DNA of 38,376 nucleotides, from the NCBI GenBank assembly GCA_011763485.2, contig JAANSK020177771.1, forward strand, positions 1 through 38,376, written 5' to 3'. Each line of letters starts with the position of its first letter. Position 1 is the first letter of the stretch. The translations under genes were made by a program, and so were the position numbers. Origin of the DNA: Isoetes engelmannii (Eukaryota > Streptophyta > Lycopodiopsida > Isoetales > Isoetaceae). This document shows positions 1 to 9,584 of this stretch, one piece after another. The notes under the pieces are model-generated. The model ran no database searches. It worked only from the letters and a program-made list of their open reading frames with translations, and had not been told where the DNA came from.

Positions 1-1155
1 CAAACTAAGAGAGTTAATAGAGGCCATCATGCGCCTTCTCTTAGCGGCCCGAAAAAAGAAGTGAGAGCATTTATCACCATATTTAAACCATTCCAATCCA
101 GCCTTTACCCTGGCTTGATTCACCTGAGCTGTCTCAATGGCTAAAATCTCTGTCAATAATGCTTTCTCCCTAATACCAGAAGAAGGAACCGTAGCTCGGC
201 ACCTTTGCAACTCCTGGTACAATCTAGTTAATTGGCCCTTGGCCTGGACCACTTGCGCATGATCCCACTGCTTTGCAAAGGATTTAACTGCCCTAAGAGC
301 AGCAACAACACCAGTCATACCACCTAATCGAGAAAATTCTTGAGACTATGCACTCCTACACCCTGCAATGAACTCATGATCTTTCAAATGTTTAGTATTA
401 AGCTTGAAGTAAGCTTTTATAGCTCTTCGAGAGAGGGGATGTCCAGAAGAGAACCATTGTGGATTATGATCTAATATTGCACTGTCCAACAGATTAGTTC
501 TCTGTAACTGTAAAAAATTAGTTGCTATACCATTATAATAGCCACGATCATGTCGGGCGTAAGCTCTACCATTGCATGTCCATCCGTTGCACCATGTGAA
601 GGTATTATCTCCATCAATCTCCACAAAGCCACAGTCATGCAACAACCAGTGCCATTGCTCCCGCTCAAATCCTTGAACCACCTGTGATCCCCTGCCACAT
701 CTGTCTGTCTCCAATTCCACCATGTTGAAATCCCCAATGAGCAACCATGCAATGTTATTGCCTAGTCTGAGAATTTTACTGCGGAGAGAGGCCCACAAAG
801 CTCCCTTTTGGCGCGGATAATTGTGAGCATAAACATTCACTAAACCACACTCTTGTCCGCGCTCTTGCCATTTAATAATTGTCTAGCGACCAAACCTGTC
901 CACTTGAGAGAAAGTGACATTCAAAGAGGGCTTCCATGCAGTAAGCACACCTACTTTAGCAGAATCAGCAGCTGCTACAAGTACATTGTACTCACGTCCC
1001 AAAATGCTAGCCAATTTTTGAACATCACTTTTACGGCACTTGTGCTCCTGAAAACAACATATATCCATAGAGAACTTAGATAAATAGAGAGACAACCTGC
1101 TTCTTTTGCTTGGGGAAGAAGCCATTCCCCTAACATTCTAAGAAAGAATATCCAT
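1..1155 (-). pseudogene. LINE ORF2, endonuclease domain (partial, with in-frame stops)
   Basis: ORF2 begins with ATG at 1153-1155 and reads MDILS, a stop, then NVRG: the familiar L1 start SWNVRG with the Trp codon turned into TAG (1138-1140). Further endonuclease landmarks follow in the same frame: FQEHK (about 1045), GDFNM (about 735), a D-x-TW region (about 612) and SGHP (about 440). Other in-frame TAG codons lie at 883-885 and 346-348. From 345 to the left edge the frame continues into the linker before the reverse transcriptase, including a VNQAKAGLEWFKYGDK-like segment. The reverse transcriptase itself is outside the window. L1 endonucleases nick target DNA for target-primed reverse transcription; this copy cannot encode an intact one. 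Confidence 0.8.
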
Positions 1156-1199
1156 GTGGGCAGTTGAAGGTGCTCCACATCCATCTCAGTGACCTCAGG

Positions 1200-2900
1200 A
1201 TGATTCACTGTATCTGGGAGGTCAGCCTATCGTGACCGAGTAAATGGTAAGGGGTAGCCTCCTCTCTGTTCCATCCTTCCAGCGTGTCCTACAGCATTTG
1301 GCAGAGGGGAGCCACCGCTCCGCTCCACCCTTTCCTATGTGCAGAGTGTGATGAGGGAGAGCCTTCTCCTTGGTCTGATCTTCCACGGAGTACCTCGGCC
1401 TCTGGGGGGGGGGGGGGGGCAAGATGACGGCCTGCTCTTGTGCCTTTCCATATTTCGTCTCACTAGGATGAGCAGCCTGAGAGGAGATTGAGCAATACGT
1501 GTTGCTTTCTTCAAATTGACTTTTGTCCAGCCATCTGGAGCTCTTTCTCTTCATTCCTGCTGCTCCTGGATCATTTGCAACTTAGCTCTAGCATCTGCAC
1601 TAAAGAAAGGTGAAGATTGCATAGAAGCAGAGGGCATGTCAACATCCTTATTAGATGCCTCTTTATTAGAAGTGGACAGAGGGGACGCAGGTTTGGGAGT
1701 AACAGAAGTGAGAGGCGAGAAAGTAACAGGAACATTGGCAGGGCGATCCCGCTTAGCACAAAAATTTGCAGATAATTCAAGTTGTGGAAACAAATCAGCA
1801 AGTTGAGGACCATTCAACAGTTGTAGATCAAATTTGAGGAATATAGGGCCACTATTAATGATAACAGAACTAGGAAGAACTCGACCACAAGGCAGAGAAA
1901 CACAAATCTTAGCACCGTCAACAATGGAATAAGCCAAGTGAGTACCCAAACCATTAGCAATACTCACAAGGAAGTCCGGCACAAGCAAATCAGGAGGAAG
2001 CTCTGGAATAGAGAACCAACAAGACATCTTCAAAGCATTACCCATACCCGGTGAGAAGCCATGAGAGTAGGGTTGGTATAAAACGTAATCACTCCACATA
2101 GGATCAACACCTCGAGCAACCAACTGATCAACAACAGTAGCATCATCAAACATAACTAAAAAAAAGTTCTGCCCGAGCATTTTTAAGGTTCGATAAGCAG
2201 GAAGACCAACCCTGCGCAGATGGCCTGTCAACCAGTATCCAAGCTTCCTAATGTCCAAAAATGCTCCAGTATAATGGCCCACCACACCAAGTGGCATCAA
2301 GTTACTAATGCATCTCTTGTGCAAATCATGATCAATCTGTACAACATTGTAGCCAGATGCCGTTAGAGTGTCTTTGCACACCTCTGTTTGATAAAAGACA
2401 TCCACAGGAGGTAATTGAAAATCGAGTTGAGTTTCCTTAGCCTGAAGCTCACCGAACAAACTACCAATATCTTTCTTATTATTTTGAACCATTATATCAA
2501 TAGCAGCAGAGACCCGAGTGGAAGATACTGCAGAAGACATATATTTCTTAATCCAATCACCAAAACGCTCTCGCGTATTTCTATTGGCAGCAGCAATTCA
2601 TCTCCAAGGTAAGGCAGGTGGTGAGGCCGAAGATGGCGGAACAGGAGGAGCAGATGCATTACCAGAAGATGCAACTTGACCCGCAACAGAAACAAAAGGA
2701 ACAGAACTGTTTGAAACAGGACCTCGTGGGGGCAACTGAGGGAAATCATCCGTATTGAATCTAGACTCCCTTCCTTCACACATAAGAGCCTCAGGACGAG
2801 CCAGAGGATTAACATGCATTGCTACAGACTCACATGGCACTGGCAGCGAGGAAACCGAAGACTGCAGGGCCACTTTAGAAGAAGAAGCACGCGGCGTCAT
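1200..2900 (-). pseudogene. LINE ORF1 (DUF4283 nucleic-acid-binding protein), with in-frame stops
   Basis: The start is the ATG at 2898-2900 (MTPRAS). A Pro/Ser/Ala-rich N-terminal third is followed by a DUF4283-like region at about 2320-1930, recognisable by the run from GYWLTGHLRR through VARGVDP to the LGTHLAYSIVDG segment. Plant LINE ORF1 proteins of this type bind the element RNA. The frame is continuous from 2900 to about 1500 apart from TGA codons at 2598-2600 and 1551-1553; after the second stop the same frame still reads APDGWTKVN, a tail typical of these ORF1s. A CCHC knuckle is not evident. A long C-run on this strand (1404-1419) lies in the decayed tail. This is a pseudogene of a transposon, not a host gene. 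Confidence 0.75.
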
Positions 2901-3313
2901 AATGGCCGAGATTTACAATAGCAAATCCGGCAGGGCTGATGGCAGAAAAGTACCTAGTGTAGCATGCCATTGGAAAGCCCTCGAAATTAGCTCTCCAACG
3001 CACAAAAAATCACCCAAATTCTGACACCTGAGGAGAGTGTTATGACAGAAACTGTGCAGGGCAGTCACATCATGGCGTTTTCACCTTCTGAATGCTTTAC
3101 TTACTCCATTCGTTTCCTGCTTGCAGAGGAATTACATCCTTCGAATTTTTTACTTCAAAATTACTCCTGCATCACCCAGACCTTGTTGCAGATATGGATG
3201 GGGCACGGATATCAGTCATCCACAACCAAGGCACTCAGCTTTGCCATCGCCATCACCATCGCTCAGCATCGCTGCTTTACAAGCTTCGCAACACGCAGCT
3301 GAAGAGTTTATGA
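2901..3313. other. Intergenic stretch next to the LINE 5' end
   Basis: This stretch may include the LINE 5' untranslated region, whose outer edge is not visible. Short open frames overlap one another in three plus-strand frames (3042-3378), a pattern typical of chance; none shows a recognisable motif. Nothing else was seen here. Confidence 0.4.
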
Positions 3314-3594
3314 TCGGATCCCCATCACAACTGATCCCTATAGTTTTTGCTTCTCGATTCCCCTGCAACAAGCTATAGTCACTAATTTGGCTCCTTCTTT
3401 TACTATTCTCCTTCTCAAACTCCCAAGTTTCGACTCAGGAAAATGTAGGTTACGATGCAGGCAGGCGTAGCTATGGCGAGGAAAGGGGACGTGCTTGATT
3501 CCTCCACATGATGTCGCGGGAGAGCCATAGCCAGCCTGTTATGGTGAGGTATTAGGGTTTGATTAGGGTTAGAAAATGCACATTTATATTGCCC

Positions 3595-3600
3595 TATAAA
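3595..3600 (+). promoter_or_regulatory. TATA-like box in tandem unit A
   Basis: TATAAA within CCCTATAAATGG, preserved in both tandem units (also at 3900-3905) although neighbouring sequence has changed. It could be a core promoter for a transcript running right, but no gene follows directly. This is inference from sequence context only. Confidence 0.25.
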
Positions 3601-3899
3601 TGGTTACCTTATTTTTTCTTTTTCTTAGTGCTCTAAGCATATATGCTTCTAATTTAAATTCATATCGGGATCCCCATGACAACTGATCCCCATAGTTTTT
3701 GCTTCTTGATTCCCCTGCAACAAGCCCTAGTCACTAATTTAGCTCCTTCTTTACTACTTTGCTTCTCGAACTCTACGATGCAGGCAGGTGTAGCTATGGC
3801 GAGGAAAGAGGGTGCGCTTGATCCCTTCGCATGATGTCGCCAAAGAGCCATGTCGTGAGGTATTATGGTTCGATTACGGTTAGAAAAATTATATTGCCC

Positions 3900-3905
3900 T
3901 ATAAA
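3900..3905 (+). promoter_or_regulatory. TATA-like box in tandem unit B
   Basis: Second copy of the TATAAA context seen in unit A. It is followed about 50 bases later by GTGCTCTAAGCATACATGC, also shared by both units. The function is not established. Confidence 0.25.
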
Positions 3906-3972
3906 TGGTTACCTATTTTGTTCTTTTCTTGTCAGTGCTCTAAGCATACATGCTTCTAATTTAAATTCATGT

Positions 3973-4319
3973 CGGGAGGTTTATTAGTGGTCCTATCTGT
4001 TGCATCCTAACTCGTGTTACGTCTAAGCTAACATGCAGGCATGTATTTTGATCATCATGGCGTATATAAGCATTATGATGGAGCTAGCAACTATGCAATT
4101 TATATGTGATTTACAACATAGAGTCAAACATGGTGTGAGTATACTATACGACATCTTGGGCGTCCCAATGAATATCATCATGTCACCTTAATACATGTTT
4201 AAAGGTATGTCTACTTTGATCTTCGTACAGGGTTGATGGCGCTTCTATGCTATTTAGCCCATTTTAATGACTATATCCTATGTGTGGCATGCATTCGCAT
4301 CAATAATGGTGTCGTGATT
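3973..4319. other. Intergenic, no gene seen
   Basis: AT-rich sequence without an open frame of note and without recognised motifs. It begins with the first bases of a third copy of the preceding tandem unit. Confidence 0.4.
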
Positions 4320-4505
4320 CAGGTTCTAGTCATGATATTAGTATGACATGGTATGTGCCTAGGCCTTATCAAACAAGAAGCTTCAAACACTGTCAAGGTT
4401 AATGTGCTCGTCCAGGTTCTAGTCACGATATTAGTATGACATGATATGTGCCTAGGCCTTGTCAAACAAGAAGCTTCAAACACTGTCAAGGTTAATGTGC
4501 TCGTC
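4320..4505. repeat. Two tandem copies of a 93-bp unit
   Basis: Copy 1 spans 4320-4412 and copy 2 spans 4413-4505. Both start with CAGGTTCTAGTCA and end with AAGGTTAATGTGCTCGTC; only about three positions differ between them. The minus strand is open across both copies because 93 is divisible by three, which gives a repetitive 73-residue frame (4319-4540) with no recognisable domain; that frame is treated as incidental. Confidence 0.9.
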
Positions 4506-4654
4506 CCTGGAACATCTTTAACACACGTTGACGATGACAACTAGTTGATGAAATGTTGTATTGACGTTCATAAATTCAATTTCATATCGTGTCAGCATGA
4601 ATTTCTAAGAAAGTTTACAACTTCAAGTTTTGTCCATAAATAACAAAACAATGC

Positions 4655-4969
4655 TTAACCCAAAAATTTCCTACGCCATATATATTCCTGATAATAGCTA
4701 TCATAGTGATCTCGACTTGTACCGTACTTAGGAAACGCCTCCTTTACAGCTCCCCATGTAGACTCAATTGTATTTGTGTGCACTCCGATTTCAGGATCCA
4801 CAAAGAATTGGGAATGGTTGACAGTGTAATGATGAAGCTGCAGCTGTTCTAACCATTCAGTATCATACCCGACCTAGGAATCAGACAATATGGTTGTGCC
4901 CGGCTCAATGTACTGATAGATTAGATCCGTTAGTGTCTCCTTCCTATCGGGTACAGTAACAAGGAACGA
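4655..4969 (-). pseudogene. ISXO2/IS1595-type DDE transposase remnant (Merlin-like DNA transposon)
   Basis: Read on the minus strand from 4969 to the TAA at 4655-4657, one frame gives 104 codons with a single internal TAG (4874-4876). It matches the C-terminal half of the ISXO2-like/IS1595 transposase domain. In order it shows: VTVPDRKETL; YIEPGTTILSDS with the second catalytic Asp; LHHYTVNHSQFFVDPEIGVH; HTNTIESTWGAVK with the third acidic residue; then GTSRDHYDSYYQEYIWRRKF. In eukaryotes this domain is the hallmark of Merlin DNA transposons, which cut and paste themselves and derive from IS1016-like elements. Upstream (4970-5010) a shifted frame still hints at the WGVQ part of the domain, so the copy is truncated and frameshifted. 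No terminal inverted repeats or target duplication were recognised. The assignment rests on motif order and spacing, not a database search. Confidence 0.75.
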
Positions 4970-5532
4970 GTTTTACTTGAACACCCCATTTTAGAATGGT
5001 TAGGTCTAGTTTTTTTTTTCGTCATGTTCCAGTTTTTGTCGCATAGGTTAATTGGGACCGCATCTGTTACAACTGGGGGACTAGATAAGTTAATTTGGGG
5101 GTTCGGCTTCTCAGGCCAGATTCTATTGAGGAGGGGGCCCGGATTCTACAGCCCTCCCATAATCTGGACCACTAAAGAAGGATTTTGTGTCAAAATATGG
5201 CGGAAAATATTTGACCAAAAGGCAACCAAAGACAGACCAACATGTATAACTAATAAGGGTTGAAAATGTACCCACTGTGATGTTGACAGTCAAATTAGCG
5301 CATAATAATGAAACATCAGATGACCGTTTATGTCCAATCTCTGTCTATATCTCAGCCCTTCAGATTAAGAAACAATTTTTGTATATATCATCAAACACTA
5401 TCAAAAGCTCGATTTCAGCGACAGGTCCATTTGAACAACAACATGGGATCCGAATATGATGTGCTTCTTCTCCAAGCATCGACCATGGCTATGGCGGCTT
5501 AAAGGTTCTTCCGCAAGCTCTTGCTTCGCATC
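4970..5532. other. Intergenic / putative 5' leader of the next gene
   Basis: No supported gene. Several short ATG frames occur upstream of the membrane-protein start; one (5443-5502, MGSEYDVLLLQ) is in the frame of the main ORF but closes with TAA at 5500-5502, so it would be an upstream ORF if transcription starts before it. No convincing TATA box was picked out. Confidence 0.35.
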
Positions 5533-8500
5533 ATGGGCCCCTTCTGCACCGCTTTGTGGGGTTGTGCCTTGTCCGCTCCCCTCTTCTTGATCCTGCTCTT
5601 TGTTGGTCTCCTCAAAGGTATGTACGTCTTTGATTCTAGGTCCAAATTCTGTTGGTGGTCTGTAATTTTTATACAAAAAGCTTGGCGTATTATTCTGTGT
5701 CAAATTTTAAGTTTTGGGCAGTGCAGTTTTATCAGAACTTGATAACTTGAGCTGGAAACTAATACTAATGCAACATTTTTGTACAGGAGCTCTCATAGCA
5801 GCTGTTGCAACCCTTTGCTTTTTGTTGGAAATATGACAGTTGCTATTGGTTTATGGCCTCCATTTATTGTGAAAACCTACTACAGCTTATATATGTACAC
5901 AAACTAGTCCCTTTCCCCAATGTCTTAAGCATTTACGTATTGTTTCACATCTTTGCCAGTTTGATTTTGCAGAACGAATGTCCTTGGTCCCTATTTAAAA
6001 GCCCTTTCACTAGTGCTATTACCAGTACCTTTGGTGCTCTGGATATTACTGGTAGGTGTTGGTAGCCTGCTTGTAGGAATTGGATATGGTTTTGTCTCGC
6101 CTCTGGTAGCAACCTTTGAAGCATCGAGAAAAACTGCACCATGGACTACTGTTCTGACGGTATGTTTGACAACTGTAGTAAATGGATATGTCTGGGGTTT
6201 CATGAACATTAGAAATTGGACTTACAAAGTTTTTCATGACCTAGCCAGAGAAAGAGGGTAGGTGATGTATCCTTGTTAAAAACGTATTTGCATTAGAAGC
6301 CGGATTTTAGGCATATCTTACCATCGGACATGAACATTAGATGTTAGTTTGAACATTAGAAAATGGACTTACAAAGTTTTTCATATTCTAGCCTACGAAA
6401 GAGGGTAGGTGATGTATCCTTGTTCAAACTTATTAGCATCAGAAGCCGGATTTTACGCATATCTTACCATAGGACATGAACATTAGATGTTTGCTAACAT
6501 TTCCCTGTGGCATTGACGCATATCTTGAAGACGGGCCCAAGCCTTGTATCATTTTGCGAGTATAGAATTACTTATGACCTCATTTGTAACAGACATGGAA
6601 AAATGACTTGGAAATCAATAGGAAAGAGCTTCTGAACTCTAATTTCTGTGCCAGAGCCTCTATAAATCTATCAACCTTGAATGAACATAACCATTGTGGT
6701 TATGCTTTGTGTATCCTAATTTGTCCTACAATTTGCTTAATCTGATTGCTACTCATTTTCTCCAGGAGGGTACATTCGATATTCTCACAGGAACATGTAC
6801 AATAATTCGAGACTTTGCCGACTTTTGCTACCACTCATATTTTTCATATTTGGAAGATATTAGTAACATGAAACTTGAAGGCAGGGATCCATATGATATC
6901 AAGTAATTATTCCTTAATTTGACCGTAGTCTTTTCTTCTTCATGGTCTCTTTGGACTACATGACATATAATATCTGCATTTTACAGGTTATTGGAGATTC
7001 CAAAGTGCATTATTGTTGGACTCCTGGGAATCATAATAGATGTACCATTAATTACAATAATGGCACTAATTAAAGGCCCATTTATGCTTTTGAAAGGATG
7101 GCAGCGTCTCTTACATGATCTTTATGTTCGTGAAGGACCCTTTTTAGAGGCAGTCTGTGTTCCATTTGCAGGATTTGCCATCTTGTTTTGGCCCCTGGTT
7201 GTGGTGGTATGTGTAGTGTTAATGTCTATTTGCAGCTGTATTTTAGGCCTTTATGCAGCAGCAGTTGTTTATCAGGTAAATCACTTATTTTCTTGAGTTG
7301 ATCGTTTATGGCATGCTTGTATTATCTGTCTACCTAACTGCAGTTTTGCAGGAGACTTCTTTACAATATGGTTTCGCATATATCATAGCAGTTGTAGCAG
7401 AGGTGGATGAGTATACCAATGATATTCTCTACCTTAAAGAAGGATCTTGTCTTCCAAGGTTTATGCTAGTCCCATTGATGCATGATTGTGATTGTTTTGA
7501 AGCATTTGTCGTTAGTGCTCATGCATGTTCTTTCCTACAGCCAGGCCAATCTACCGTAAAATTGGGAAGAGCAACAGGTCAGATAGTTTGTCAACAAAGC
7601 CTTCACCTGGAAAACATGATCCAGGGAGTAAGAACCTTCTGCCAAGTAGGTCTATAAAACAGGAAATTCAGAAAGTGAAGATTGTGCAGGTGATTTAAGC
7701 ATTTTTGAAAGATCTTAAAATTTGTATTGGCTAGATTTTCCAGTATTAATACATGGGTAGCTTAAATGCTGCATATTTGCAGATATGGGATTCAATGTTC
7801 AAGGCATATGAGGAACTTGGTAAAATGCTAATTCAAGAGGGTGTAATTACACTTGATGATCTGGAGGAATGGAATCACTCAAGGAAAAGCCCACAGAGCA
7901 GAATTATTGCGGTTGGATTTCCAGCCTATTGTCTTTTGCAGGCTCTTTTCAAAGCTGTCAAGTCTGGATCTGGAGGCTTAGTTCTATGTAATTTACTAGG
8001 CATCTCTTTGTATTTCTCCGGATTCCTTACTTGACATATTTGTATTTTCTTGTTCAGCTGATGGGACAGAGGTTACTATCTATAATAGGCCACAAGACAA
8101 CATAATGGACTGGTTCTTTGATCCAGTTCTGATTTTAAAAGAACAAATAAGAATAGCTCATCTACAACGGAGTGAAGAGTTATACCTTGAAAAGCTTGTG
8201 CTTACAGCTGGTGATGTTGACCGCGTAAAAGCTTGGCAAAATGGTGGGATCGAGCCTAATGAGACTATAAGGAGAGCTGAAGTACAAGCGCTTGCTCGAA
8301 GGTATACAATAATTCCATAACTACTTTTCAACTGAAAGAAGTGCTCAATATGTTTTTTCCAATACTCAGGATTCAAGGAATTGCATCGTCAATATCGAGA
8401 TATCCAACTCATAACAGGCGTTATTGCAATGTTATACATTCATTGATGCAGTTTTGCGTAGAGAAGAATGAGGCAAGTGGATCAAAATCTATAGACCATG

Positions 8501-8565
8501 ATATTAATGATCTTGAAGATAGTCAATCAAAGAATGGTTCATCATCATGGAATTTAAGAATGTAA
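5533..8565 (+). CDS. Multi-pass membrane protein, At3g27390-like family, 10 exons
   Basis: Plant-specific membrane protein of unknown biochemical role. Deduced exons: 5533-5617, 5787-5894, 5973-6159, 6766-6902, 6987-7275, 7352-7458, 7545-7689, 7783-7987, 8058-8301, 8370-8565, all with GT/AG borders. The start is ATG 5533 because the upstream in-frame ATG closes at 5500. The product is about 567 residues, close to the Arabidopsis relative as remembered. Family landmarks: GLLKG at the end of exon 1; GYGFVSPLVATFEA (exon 3); RDFADFCYHSYFSYLED (exon 4); LLKGWQRLLHDLYVREGPFL (exon 5, residues about 206-226); DEYTNDILYLKEGSCLPRP (exons 6-7); DWFFDPVLILKEQI (exon 9); SRYPTHNRRY (exon 10). Hydrophobic segments lie in exon 1, exon 3, the start of exon 5 and the end of exon 5. 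Oddity: exon 2 enters in one frame and leaves in another, so one base appears to be missing in the T-rich run near 5811-5824. This is either a sequence error or a real frameshift. Confidence 0.88.
6204..6497. repeat. Two 147-bp tandem copies inside intron 3
   Basis: Copy 1 (6204-6350) and copy 2 (6351-6497) share GAACATTAGAAA, GGACTTACAAAGTTTTTCAT, GAGGGTAGGTGATGTATCC and AGAAGCCGGATTTTA. A shorter trace of the start (CATGAACATTAGATGTT) follows. The repeat lies wholly within the 606-bp intron 3 (6160-6765), the longest intron of the membrane-protein gene. Confidence 0.85.
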
Positions 8566-9301
8566 GCATAGTGTGCAGAATAATTTATTATATAATTTAA
8601 AATGCCTAAATCCCTGTTTCTAGTCTCTTTCTTATAATGGTTGTTTAGGTGATATGTATATAGATGTCATAAACTTCAACATTTTTATTTGGTATTTGCG
8701 GGCGTATATCTCGCAGTCGTCGGGAGGAAGATTTGGGGGATTGATTGTAAAGGAAAGCGTATAATTTTAGGGTTTTGAGGAGATTGTTGTCATTTAGTTG
8801 TCGAATGCATCTAAAATTCTAAAAGTTGAAAAGAAGCGTGCCTGAAGAATTTTTTCAGCCTAATTTTTACGGCGTGGATAAGTGTTCACATTTCTCTCTA
8901 TATATTGTGTACAACAAGGTCGATGGAACGTGTGAAGACATGGTTGTTTTTGGTTTTGTTGTTGCTTTTCTGTGTGTTTTTGTCCTTGATGTTTTTGTTG
9001 TTGTTTTCGTCGTCGTTTTTGTTGTGGCGTTGGCCAGAACTTCCGGCAAAGGCAGAGCAGAGCTCTGTGGGCATGTCGTCCAAGCTGAAGTTTTAGCTGT
9101 TCCAAAAATGTAAGCCCAGTCGATGCTGCGACGCATTGAGAAATTGCTGTCGAGATTTGGATTGGGGTGAGTTGGAAAAAAGCCCCCGTAAAGTGAAAAA
9201 GTGACATGCCTTGATGCTGGCAGGGTTTCGGGTCCTGCTGCCTGTTATTGGGTTGCATTTCTTTTTTTTATGGGCTCTTTCAAACCATGGGTTCGATAGA
9301 C
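8566..9301. other. 3' flank of the membrane-protein gene; GT-rich low complexity
   Basis: A T-rich 3' flank (AATTTATTATATAATTTAAAA, about 8580-8601) could supply polyadenylation signals. At about 8940-9030 there is a low-complexity stretch of TTG/TTT/GTC triplets, which opens long frames on both strands; their proteins are biased (Val/Phe/Leu on plus, Lys/Thr/Gln on minus) and not believable genes. Confidence 0.5.
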
Positions 9302-9570
9302 ACCATAGGAACTCGCACGCATTTTTGGAGTCAAAATTCTAATGGCCCTTGATTTGGCATGGAAATTGAAATATGCCTCAGATCAGATCAATGGCCAACA
9401 GTGAAAGTTGAACAATAAATCCATAAGGTTGACATATACACTAAATATACCAGCTCTCATTCTTAACCATCCATTTGGCGTATATATCGTGTTTTGTGCC
9501 AGATCAAAGGCCATTAGAATTTTGCAACAAAAAATGCATGCTTGCGTCAATGGTGCAGAACTAAACATAT
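9302..9570. mobile_element. Foldback (MITE-like) element with inverted arms
   Basis: The arm at 9332-9360 (CAAAATTCTAATGG onward) is the near-exact reverse complement of 9495-9524 (ending GGCCATTAGAATTTTG): about 26 of 29 positions pair. The similarity extends more loosely outward through the GCATTTTT / AAAAATGC blocks. One arm of the same family recurs at 10482-10582 and in both copies of the 1,091-bp duplication (33608-33637 and 34699-34728). No ORF is present. The exact ends and target duplication are not resolved, so the superfamily is unknown. Confidence 0.55.
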
Positions 9571-9584
9571 GGTTGATGGAAAAA
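9484..9584. repeat. Dispersed ~100-bp repeat, copy 1
   Basis: A direct repeat of 10482-10582: both read GTGTTTTRTGCCAGATCA, then a purine-rich run, AAATGCATGC, GGTGCAGAA and ACATATGGTT. It overlaps the right arm of the foldback element at 9302-9570. Confidence 0.6.

Larger units (their letters stand above)
1..2900 (-). mobile_element. L1-type LINE (non-LTR retrotransposon), 5' part, decayed
   Basis: Plant LINE/L1 copy read on the minus strand, with ORF1 (from 2900) followed by ORF2 (from 1155). Its reverse transcriptase half lies beyond the left edge. ORF1 carries a DUF4283-like domain and ORF2 opens with an apurinic-type endonuclease, the standard order in plant L1 elements. Both frames hold in-frame stops but few or no frameshifts, so the copy is dead yet still easily read. 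A run of 16 G lies at 1404-1419, near the end of ORF1. The 5' untranslated end is not delimited; no target-site duplication could be found because the 3' end is outside the window. Confidence 0.85.
3314..3972. repeat. Tandem duplication, two ~350/307-bp units
   Basis: Unit A is about 3314-3665 and unit B about 3666-3972, with the start of a third unit after that. Both begin with GGATCCCCAT (3316 and 3668) and end with TTTAAATTCAT followed by TCGGGA. Unit B is shorter because of internal deletions. Shared blocks include GATGCAGGCAGG, TAGCTATGGCGAGGAAAG and GCCCTATAAATGGTTACC. The units are clearly diverged, so this is not an assembly duplicate. No coding potential was recognised. Confidence 0.85.

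Noticed and set aside
4319-4540. 73-residue minus-strand repetitive frame
   Set aside because: It is open only because the 93-bp repeat unit is divisible by three; no domain.
5308-5502. Upstream start for the membrane-protein gene
   Set aside because: The frame ends at TAA 5500-5502 before the conserved N terminus; ATG 5533 is the first usable start.
8860-9258. 132-residue minus-strand frame and overlapping plus-strand frames
   Set aside because: They are produced by a GT/T-rich low-complexity stretch; the products are compositionally biased and several frames are open at once.
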